A DNA stretch of 37,830 nucleotides from a virus, in the IMG/VR virus record IMGVR_UViG_3300028027_003646, positions 1-37,830 of that record, one strand, 5' to 3'. Position 1 is the first letter of the stretch, and every line of letters begins with the position of its first letter. The notes beneath the pieces are model-generated. The model had not been told where the DNA came from, did not search any database, and was given only the letters and a program-made list of their open reading frames with translations. Below are positions 33,146 through 37,830 of this stretch, one piece after another. Both the position numbers and the translations under genes were made by a program.

Positions 33146-33690
33146 TATTTCCACTCCAGATGACAATTTCCTGTAAGAAAATACACCATGCCACTAATTT
33201 GGCGGTTGTAAATTTCAAGAACATTCTCTCCCAGTTTGTCTTGAATTACAGAAAACAACATATCATTAATTAATAGTTGTAAGTGATCTTCATTTTGGCA
33301 CTGGTAAAGGTGTGGTTTTATTTTTGATTTAAAAGTAGACTCAATATCGGATAAAATAAATGTAATTATTTTTTGAGCTGATTTGTAGTGTTGATTTTTT
33401 ACAATGAATTTAGAAATATTCTCTTTTAACTCTTCAGCTTCATCAACCATATAGCTAAAGCCAGCCTCATTGAGCTTCACTTTAAGAGTGCGGATGTCTG
33501 ATTTCGCATTGCTATAATGATTTAACTCATCTATTATTTTTGATGTTGTTTCTTTGTTGCTTAATTCTGTTTTAAATAAATTTGATAAGCAGTCTAGTTG
33601 AGATAATCTTGGTGTGTAGTTTATAATCTTATCTCTGCCTATAACATCAGAGCCTGCTTTTACACCAATCATACTGACAGATGTATTCAT
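33145..33690 (-). CDS. ABC-3C C-terminal-domain protein with GRDK motif
   Basis: This 181-aa protein has an N-terminal motif AGSDVIGRDK (residues 12-21), a helical middle (25-120) and a C-terminal section (130-181) ending MVYFLTGNCHLEWK. That ending resembles what I recall of the C-terminal domains (CTDs) of ABC-three-component systems. These usually carry the CTD behind a variable effector; here no recognised effector domain is present, only the short Gly/Asp motif and helices. The motif is repeated in the membrane protein encoded just upstream (AGGDVVGRDK), whose stop overlaps this start as ATGA. Identity as a CTD is good inference; the function is unknown. Confidence 0.72.
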   Translation of the reverse strand: MNTSVSMIGVKAGSDVIGRDKIINYTPRLSQLDCLSNLFKTELSNKETTSKIIDELNHYSNAKSDIRTLKVKLNEAGFSYMVDEAEELKENISKFIVKNQHYKSAQKIITFILSDIESTFKSKIKPHLYQCQNEDHLQLLINDMLFSVIQDKLGENVLEIYNRQISGMVYFLTGNCHLEWK

Positions 33691-33878
33691 TTCTTTACAT
33701 TATTGCTGTTTACCTTTTTGTCCCGGCCGACTACATCGCCCCCTGCGATAATGTTTTTTAGTGTTGTTTTATCTCTGCTTTTATTTTTATGTGAAAAAAT
33801 AATTTTTATGGCACTGGCACAACCAGTTATAGCCGCGCAGATAACTCCAATTAAGGTGAGAATTTCAGCATTGCTCAT
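33687..33878 (-). CDS. Small membrane protein with GGDVVGRDK motif
   Basis: This 63-aa protein has a single hydrophobic helix (about residues 5-28, ILTLIGVICAAITGCASAIKI), a basic stretch (HKNKSRDK), then NIIAGGDVVGRDKKV near the C-terminus. The ATG at 33878 is preceded by GGAT at about 9 bases; a GTG at 33923 would extend it. It is the first gene of the operon and is coupled to the CTD-like protein, with which it shares the AG[GS]DV[VI]GRDK motif. A membrane-anchored effector or tether of the ABC complex is the natural hypothesis. I know no family name for it. Confidence 0.7.
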   Translation of the reverse strand: MSNAEILTLIGVICAAITGCASAIKIIFSHKNKSRDKTTLKNIIAGGDVVGRDKKVNSNNVKK

Positions 33879-33943
33879 ATTATAAAATCCATTTTTAATT
33901 AAATTAGCTAATGAAAAAAACACAACTGTAGTATGCGAATAAA

Positions 33944-33964
33944 TATTTCAAAACTATTGAAATA
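33944..33964. promoter_or_regulatory. Inverted repeat upstream of the ABC-3C operon
   Basis: TATTTCAA and TTGAAATA around AACTA, perfect 8-bp arms, 66 bases before the first start codon. This placement suggests an operator or an extended promoter element; no regulator gene is adjacent. Confidence 0.5.
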
Positions 33965-34070
33965 GTATTTTATATAAATACAACATATCAGTATTATGCA
34001 CTATACTTACCATTTTTCAAAGGTGCGTCAGTGTTTTGTTAGCAACTGTTTGTTTGATGTCATTTTTTAG

Positions 34071-34183
34071 AAAAAGCAATGGGGTCAGGCTTTACATTTT
34101 GCATCAGATAAAATTTATAGTAGTTTGCAAAGCAAGTTAAATTGATTGCTCATGTCAAATGTAAGACCTGACCCGATAGGTTT
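34071..34183. repeat. Foldback repeat copy B
   Basis: A full-length copy: AAAAAGCAATGGGGTCAGG at the left, AGATAAAATTTATAG in the centre, and ATGTCAAATGTAAGACC then TGACCC and GATAGG at the right. The termini are near-complementary. It lies between the ABC operon and the HEPN-like gene. Confidence 0.85.
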
Positions 34184-34208
34184 CCGAACACTGGTAACTT
34201 TTCTTAGT

Positions 34209-34250
34209 GCCTAACCGTTGATATATTGAGGCTGAAAGACTCAGCCTTTT
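34209..34250 (-). other. Possible integron cassette boundary and hairpin
   Basis: On the minus strand, downstream of the HEPN-like gene, a perfect stem (AGGCTGA/TCAGCCT, 34229-34247) is followed by ACGGTTAGGC, whose GTTAGGC (34209-34215) fits the GTTRRRY core of an attC right end. The expected matching left core (near TTCCAAC at about 34285) agrees poorly, so this is only a weak attC candidate. Confidence 0.3.
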
Positions 34251-34293
34251 GGGAATCCCCCTCAATGGAAGGGGTAGTGCGTATTGTTGGAAC

Positions 34294-34812
34294 TTAGTTT
34301 AATGGCGAAACGTTCGAGGGATTTAAGTGGTCCCACTGACGGTCTGCATTAGCCTTTAACTGCGCAACCGAAAGACCGTACTTTTTTAAATACAGGTCAA
34401 GAATTTTGTTGGCAGCGATATCAGCGAGCTTGACCTTGTGTTTAGCATCAACTAGTGCAGTGCAGGCCAATAGGCGTCCCTTTGGAGTCTGAAGGTCTAT
34501 GATGCACTTATGCAAAAACTCATGGACTACCCAATTTCGGTAGTTCCAACCATCTACGAAGTTGGCATTTAATTCTTCTGATAGGACTAGTTGTTTCCTT
34601 AGCCTTTGTAGTAATTGACCAAGTGTTTTTTGCGAAAAAGACTCAGCTGCATCACTGTAAGCTCCTTCTGCTGCGTTCGCTTCTTCGTGAGAGATAGTAG
34701 ACAGCAGCATTACGAGAGTGCCCTCAAATGCTTGACATATAAAAAGTGCCTTGCCGAGTTCAAGTAGTACTGGTTCTAACTCTGCGATGACGTTTAATTG
34801 GCTAGGTAGCAT
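34294..34812 (-). CDS. HEPN-like protein with RNxxxH motif
   Basis: This 172-aa, mostly helical protein has at residues 92-97 the motif RNWVVH, which fits the R-x4-H (RNxxxH) signature of HEPN-fold proteins, many of which are RNases in toxin or abortive-infection systems. The preceding helix (NANFVDGWNY) and following helix agree with a HEPN layout. I do not recognise a named family. It stands alone downstream of a small membrane-protein gene, between repeat copies, in a region with cassette features. Some HEPN-like proteins are catalytically inactive, so RNase activity is inference. Confidence 0.6.
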   Translation of the reverse strand: MLPSQLNVIAELEPVLLELGKALFICQAFEGTLVMLLSTISHEEANAAEGAYSDAAESFSQKTLGQLLQRLRKQLVLSEELNANFVDGWNYRNWVVHEFLHKCIIDLQTPKGRLLACTALVDAKHKVKLADIAANKILDLYLKKYGLSVAQLKANADRQWDHLNPSNVSPLN

Positions 34813-34839
34813 GACATGTATACGCTCTAACGTTGGAAA

Positions 34840-35250
34840 TCAGCGGCCTAGTTTTGTGGGGTTGTTGGATTGATTTGTTAAATATTCCTGTGTTTCGTTG
34901 TTGACGCTGTTTTTGCCTTGCATGTAAATGGTGTTGGCTAGCGTTACTATTAGGATAAAAAGAGTAAAAATAGATGGCCAAAATATTTGATAGTGGCGCT
35001 TTTTTATACGCTTTTCTTCAATTAATCTACATACATTAGAGTAGGCGTTGTTAAAAGTATTTAATACTGCACTATTATCCGTTGGCATATATCCGCCTTC
35101 ACCATTTTCAGCTTTCGGAAAGTGTTGCGACAAAACTTTAAGGAAATCTCTGAGTTCCCTTTCAGAGGCATTAATCAAATCTGGAGAAAAGGCGTAGCAG
35201 ATAACATCGCTTTGTTGCACCACAGTGTTTTCATAGGAATACTTTTTCAT
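34840..35250 (-). CDS. Single-pass membrane protein, 136 aa, unknown
   Basis: This protein has a cytoplasmic-looking N-terminal part (1-80) with several acidic and aromatic residues, a Lys/Arg-rich border (IEEKRIKKRH), then one transmembrane helix at about 88-110 and a short polar tail. No family is recognised. GAGG lies 6-7 bases before the ATG and a perfect palindrome (35282-35298) sits 30-50 bases upstream. It ends 28 bases before the HEPN-like gene, so the two may be co-transcribed and form a two-gene defence unit; this is speculation from layout. Confidence 0.65.
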   Translation of the reverse strand: MKKYSYENTVVQQSDVICYAFSPDLINASERELRDFLKVLSQHFPKAENGEGGYMPTDNSAVLNTFNNAYSNVCRLIEEKRIKKRHYQIFWPSIFTLFILIVTLANTIYMQGKNSVNNETQEYLTNQSNNPTKLGR

Positions 35251-35281
35251 TACTGGCCTCGAAGGGGTGATAAAGTGAGTT

Positions 35282-35298
35282 ATTACATATAATGTAAT
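35282..35298. promoter_or_regulatory. Palindrome upstream of the membrane protein gene
   Basis: ATTACAT and ATGTAAT around ATA, a perfect 7-bp dyad in the 69-base gap between two minus-strand genes. It is a possible operator overlapping the promoter of the 136-aa gene. Confidence 0.45.
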
Positions 35299-35319
35299 GG
35301 GGCGTTTTAGCGTGTCCTG

Positions 35320-35577
35320 CTAGCCATTTGCATTATTTCTTGCTCGTACAATACCGCGCAATACTTTTTCATTTATTTGGATACGGGTGTTCTTCTGAGC
35401 CGCAGTTAATTGCCTTTTTCGCCATGTGTTAATATAGAACGTACGCTCCCAATTATTTATCCATCCTTTTTGATACGCATGGTTAATTGTCTCTATATTT
35501 ATGGCTTTTTCTTCGTCATCTTGTATTCGTTTAACTGCCTGAAAAATTAAATCAGAAGGAAGATTTGTGAAAAGCAT
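35320..35577 (-). CDS. Small unknown protein starting inside a repeat
   Basis: This 85-aa frame, helical and rich in charged residues, contains NHAYQKGWINNWERTFYINTW and RKRQLTAAQKNTRIQINEKVL. The second segment resembles the end of several hypothetical bacterial proteins with a RKR-LS-KQ-IN-KV pattern. The only ATG lies within the left end of repeat copy C, and no Shine-Dalgarno is visible. The native start was therefore probably replaced or cut off by the repeat, leaving either a truncated gene or one expressed through the repeat. Confidence 0.5.
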   Translation of the reverse strand: MLFTNLPSDLIFQAVKRIQDDEEKAINIETINHAYQKGWINNWERTFYINTWRKRQLTAAQKNTRIQINEKVLRGIVRARNNANG

Positions 35578-35659
35578 GGGGTCAGGTCTTACATTTTACA
35601 TGAGATAAAATGTACAGTGATTTGCAAAGCTGATTAAATTGATTACTTAATGTCAAATG
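35570..35659. repeat. Foldback repeat copy C (right end missing)
   Basis: Begins AAAAGCATGGGGTCAGG and runs through AGATAAAATGTACAG to TGTCAAATG, where the last 20-25 bases (TAAGACCTGACCC and flank) are lost and copy D begins at once. It supplies the start codon of the 85-aa gene on the minus strand. Confidence 0.8.
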
Positions 35660-35774
35660 AAAAAAGCAATGGGGTCAGGTCTTAAATTTTGCATTAGATA
35701 AAATTTACAGTGGATTGCAAAGCAAGTTAAATTGATTGCTCATGCCAAATGTAAGAGCTGACCCTATAGGTTTT
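35660..35774. repeat. Foldback repeat copy D, joined to C
   Basis: A full-length copy with AAAAAAGCAATGGGGTCAGG, AGATAAAATTTACAG, CATGCCAAATGTAAGAGC and TGACCCTATAGG. The right end lies where an attC site on the minus strand should continue into its GTTRRRY core, so this copy seems to have interrupted the attC. Confidence 0.85.
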
Positions 35775-35779
35775 CTCGT

Positions 35780-35826
35780 GAGTTCAGCGGCTGCCGAAGG
35801 CAGTCCGCTGGAATGAATTGTTAGCC
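35780..35826 (-). other. attC: Integron attC site, interrupted at one end
   Basis: Minus strand: GGCTAACAATTCATTCC, then AGCGG-A-CTGCC, loop TTC, GGCAGCCGCT, then GAACTC. The long stem with one extrahelical A and the TAACAATTCATTC start match the aadA-type attC pattern very well. The expected right core (GTTRRRY) is absent; repeat D begins about five bases later. This marks the downstream gene end of the 44-aa cassette. Confidence 0.72.
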
Positions 35827-35856
35827 ACTCATATTTGTAAAACAAAAGCAAACGAT

Positions 35857-35991
35857 TTATTTACTCTGTTTGGGCTTAGAAGGCTTGAGAGCAGGTGTAT
35901 TACCAGGGGTATCTTTGTTGTCTCGTCGACGTTGATCAAGCTTACCTGTCGATGGGGCAATCGGTTTTGGTCCAGGCTTAATAATTGTCAT
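35857..35991 (-). CDS. Gene-cassette micro-protein, 44 aa, Lys/Pro-rich
   Basis: The product begins MTIIKPGPKPIAPSTGK and ends KPSKPKQSK; it is basic, Pro-rich and probably unstructured. AAGGAG lies 7 bases before the ATG, the strongest ribosome-binding site in this region. The gene sits between a cassette-start GTTAGGC (36044-36050) and an attC beginning 31 bases after its stop, which is the exact build of an integron gene cassette. I do not recognise the protein. Confidence 0.65.
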   Translation of the reverse strand: MTIIKPGPKPIAPSTGKLDQRRRDNKDTPGNTPALKPSKPKQSK

Positions 35992-36466
35992 AACCACTCT
36001 CCTTGAATTTACGGTACTTGCCATGGGAGCTACGTACTGTGCTGCCTAACAAGATACAGACACCCTAAAACGGCAGAAAAACCACCTCCTTGGGGGTATA
36101 AAAACACGGCACGCCCTTGAAAACCCTTGCGGGGGCGATCTTAAGTGTTTTATGCCAGTATACTACACCCGATTGAGAGGGGATTCCCACCTTTGTTTTT
36201 CTTTTTAGTCAAATTGGCGATTGATTTATTAGGGTTTAGTGTAAGTTTTTGTTTGAATTTGATATGAGAATAGATGTCTTAACTATTTTTTTAATTATTT
36301 CTTCTGCGGGATTTTTGCGGGGCAGGGTGATTATCTGCTGTAACTTGTAGTGGCCCTCTGTAATGCGCCTTAATGCTAAGTTATTGATTTTATGTGTTGT
36401 ATTTAAACCCCTCACGCATGGGGTGCAAGACTGGATATGTACACTGGTATTTCGTAGTTTCCTTGC
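35992..36466. other. 475-base non-coding region, cassette boundary
   Basis: I find no convincing gene. GCCTAAC at 36044-36050 (GTTAGGC on the minus strand) probably marks the recombination point before the 44-aa cassette, so the sequence to its right may be an attI-like or earlier cassette end. No integron integrase is present up to 36466. CCCC-TCACGCAT-GGGG at about 36410-36423 is a small hairpin. A TATACT element on the minus strand near 36160 could be the -10 for the cassette gene. Confidence 0.45.
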
Positions 36467-36742
36467 TTACTTTGATGTTGGTAATTTTGTGAAGTGTTCA
36501 CTTTCAGTTACCCACCCTGACCCAGACTCACAGTTTAACTTGGTGTACGCGTCTACTTTTCCGTAGGCTGTCTCCCCTGCTTCGCATTTTTCACCTTTTT
36601 TTATGGTAAATGCTGCTTTACCTTGTGCCGCGTTCACGTTTGCGTATGCAAAAACGTTCTTGTTTGCTTGCCATATTTCTTTAGGTGCTTTTTCACATCC
36701 AAATAGAACAAGGCATAAGCTAGTAAGTATTAAGGTTTTCAT
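36467..36742 (-). CDS. Lipoprotein, probable T6SS immunity protein
   Basis: This 91-aa protein has a signal peptide and lipobox LFGC, so C16 is lipidated and the protein is anchored in the periplasm. The mature part is small, with two further cysteines (in EKCEAGE and LNCESGS) and SH3-like character (GSGWVTESEHF). Its start overlaps the effector's stop as ATGA. Periplasmic immunity proteins typically follow their T6SS effector in just this way. No family name is assigned; the immunity role is inferred from context. Confidence 0.72.
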   Translation of the reverse strand: MKTLILTSLCLVLFGCEKAPKEIWQANKNVFAYANVNAAQGKAAFTIKKGEKCEAGETAYGKVDAYTKLNCESGSGWVTESEHFTKLPTSK

Positions 36743-37281
36743 TTTTTTGGGTATGTTTCTTTTTTAGTTAATCTTTTAGAGTGACTAAGACCTACCATTA
36801 AATCTGCTGGCGAAACCACGGGTAGCCCATATCTAGGGTCATAGGCTGGAATTCCAGCAAATTCTAGTATTTCAGCAATATTAGACGAGCAACTATTGCT
36901 ATCTAATTTATATGGCTTGTTTTCCGCAGCTCTTTTCTTTATCTCTTTTAGAATATTTTCTTTTTCAGTTTTCGATATTGCTAATGAGTATCCCCATGTG
37001 TCACGGTGCATTTTTACTTGCTGTCGGAATAAATAGCTTTCACGGGTATCAATATCCCATCCACCATGCGCCCGACCGTATACCGTTCCATCTATTGCCA
37101 TCGAGGTATGCCCAAACTGTGATCCACTGGATATTAAACGTGAATCACTAATTAATATTTCTATGCGTTCGCGTGATACAAATATCTTTTTAATTTCTTT
37201 GCTTTCTATGTTTGTAGTGGTTCTATTGGTGACAAGAAACATCTCTTTGCCAGATGGAGATTGTATACTTTGGTTTGGCAT
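36739..37281 (-). CDS. Putative T6SS effector, permuted NlpC/P60-like
   Basis: This is a 180-aa protein. A His in FGHTSMAIDG (H58) precedes a Cys in SNSCSSNIAEIL (C131). The His-before-Cys order, with GH at a strand start and NxC at a helix start, is that of circularly permuted papain-like enzymes (YiiX/LRAT-type NlpC/P60), which include amidases and lipid acyl-hydrolases used as T6SS toxins. No signal peptide is present, as expected for PAAR-delivered cargo. It starts 3 bases after the PAAR gene and is followed by a lipoprotein gene. Whether the target is peptidoglycan or lipid cannot be decided here. Confidence 0.72.
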   Translation of the reverse strand: MPNQSIQSPSGKEMFLVTNRTTTNIESKEIKKIFVSRERIEILISDSRLISSGSQFGHTSMAIDGTVYGRAHGGWDIDTRESYLFRQQVKMHRDTWGYSLAISKTEKENILKEIKKRAAENKPYKLDSNSCSSNIAEILEFAGIPAYDPRYGLPVVSPADLMVGLSHSKRLTKKETYPKK

Positions 37282-37284
37282 CTA

Positions 37285-37830
37285 TTAACCCTCTAAATAG
37301 ATTTTTATATTTTCAGATTTGTTGATGGAATCAAGAAGATGCGTGTTTCCTTCTTCGTCTGTTTCTCCATGCTCAATTTGACCACTCTCTCGTACAATTG
37401 CATAAAGGTGATTAGCAATTGGTTTTTTTGTTTCGCTATCTAATAATTGAAATTTATCATTAAATAGGCTGTCAATTATTTTAGATGTGGCCGCTATAGC
37501 CGCCGCCGCTGCAATCGCCTTTCCTGCTTTGCTAGATGCACCTGATGAGGCCGCACCGCTTCCTTCATACGAGCGCCCGACCTCTGGCATGGATGAGATT
37601 AAAACCGCTCCGCATGAAGTCATATGACCTTCTAATGCAACGGGTTTACCGCCAACGTTCCACGAGGGGTCACCTTCAATAATTGGGCAAACGCCGTGGC
37701 CAGGGATAGGGCAGCTAACTTGATCCCCAAGGAGAGCAACAGGTTTGCCAAACATATTGCTTGTTGATGCAGCACTTATTACAACTCCGCCGTGGCTGGT
37801 TAGGTCGCCTAAGCGTATTACTCTTTTCAT
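37285..37830 (-). CDS. PAAR-domain T6SS tip protein with C-terminal extension
   Basis: In this 181-aa protein, residues 1-82 form a PAAR fold (RLGDLTSHGG, PVALLGDQVSCPIPGHG and a second PVALEGHMTSCG), which caps the VgrG spike. An Ala-rich helix (94-116) leads to a small strand-rich domain (127-181, FQLLDSETKKPIANHLYAIV, ending IKIYLEG), probably a transthyretin-like cargo-binding extension. The ATG is the last codon of the window; the first residues fit a normal PAAR start, but an upstream start cannot be excluded. It heads a PAAR, effector and lipoprotein operon. Confidence 0.88.
   Translation of the reverse strand: MKRVIRLGDLTSHGGVVISAASTSNMFGKPVALLGDQVSCPIPGHGVCPIIEGDPSWNVGGKPVALEGHMTSCGAVLISSMPEVGRSYEGSGAASSGASSKAGKAIAAAAAIAATSKIIDSLFNDKFQLLDSETKKPIANHLYAIVRESGQIEHGETDEEGNTHLLDSINKSENIKIYLEG

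Larger units (their letters stand above)
33879..34293. other. 415-base non-coding, AT-rich operon leader region
   Basis: No gene is seen. It contains the promoter side of the ABC operon with an inverted repeat at 33944-33964, foldback repeat copy B (34071-34183), a cassette-type GTTAGGC on the minus strand (34209-34215) and a hairpin at 34229-34250. TTGCTAAC-like sequence at about 34037-34045 may be a remnant of another recombination site. Confidence 0.5.

Noticed and set aside
34800-34930. attC site between the 136-aa and HEPN-like genes
   Set aside because: AAATCA and TGATTT can pair and a GTTAG follows, but the core boxes do not match and there is no convincing stem with an extrahelical base.
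30632-35774. Repeated elements read as a CRISPR array
   Set aside because: The four copies are about 113 bases, mostly far apart, self-complementary, and not separated by uniform spacers.
35818-36006. 62-codon plus-strand frame
   Set aside because: It overlaps the attC and the 44-aa minus-strand gene, which has a strong ribosome site and a cassette layout.
36264-36350. Short hydrophobic plus-strand frame of about 28 codons
   Set aside because: Too short, no clear ribosome site, and no neighbouring gene to support it.
1-37830. tRNA or rRNA genes and prophage attachment duplication
   Set aside because: No cloverleaf or rRNA sequence was recognised. The integrase stop is at the window edge, so attL is outside and a duplicated core cannot be searched for.

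Overview
The window is dominated by a P2-like (Peduovirus-type) temperate phage integrated in a Gram-negative host. To its right lies AT-rich accessory DNA carrying a putative anti-phage operon, remnants of an integron gene cassette, and a type VI secretion effector module. The host is probably a betaproteobacterium, perhaps from the Neisseriales. That is a soft inference from prophage gene style, codon use and the presence of T6SS genes; no rRNA or tRNA gene is present to settle it.

Positions 1 to about 5450 hold the early region. An integrase at the left edge, a DUF4224 protein, two small proteins, an HUH rolling-circle replication endonuclease (gpA type), an Ogr-type late activator and a ribbon-helix-helix protein all lie on the minus strand. 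A helix-turn-helix repressor is divergent from them, with candidate operator repeats in between. Positions 5450 to 6480 hold terminators, a small membrane protein, a broken regulator and a zinc-finger micro-gene. From 6488 to 29497 the P2 late genes follow in canonical order: tail (D U T, DNA methyltransferase, E'/E, FII, FI), fibre (G H), baseplate (I J W V), tail completion (S R), lysis (LysC, LysB, M15 endolysin, two holin-like proteins), X, head (L M N O), and divergently P and Q. Almost all late genes overlap by 1 to 8 bases, so they are translationally coupled. Three 19-bp TGT-N13-ACA boxes lie upstream of O, V and FI and may be Ogr sites. A programmed -1 frameshift site joins E to E'. 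A secreted nuclease gene and a very P2-like cos sequence (30372-30390) follow Q.

To the right of cos, where P2 carries old and tin, lies a low-GC four-gene operon (33878 to 30748, minus strand). It consists of a small membrane protein, a CTD-like protein, a middle component and an SMC-like ABC ATPase, and matches the ABC-three-component (ABC-3C) conflict systems. Two of its proteins share an AG[GS]DV[VI]GRDK motif. Next come a protein with an RNxxxH (HEPN-like) motif, a single-pass membrane protein and a small unknown protein. Four copies of a roughly 113-bp foldback repeat are scattered here. One copy interrupts an integron attC site that belongs to a cassette with a 44-aa gene.

The right end (36467-37830) is a PAAR, permuted NlpC/P60-like effector and lipoprotein operon. 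It looks like a T6SS toxin-immunity module and is probably host DNA. Neither attL nor attR can be placed because the left prophage end lies outside the window.
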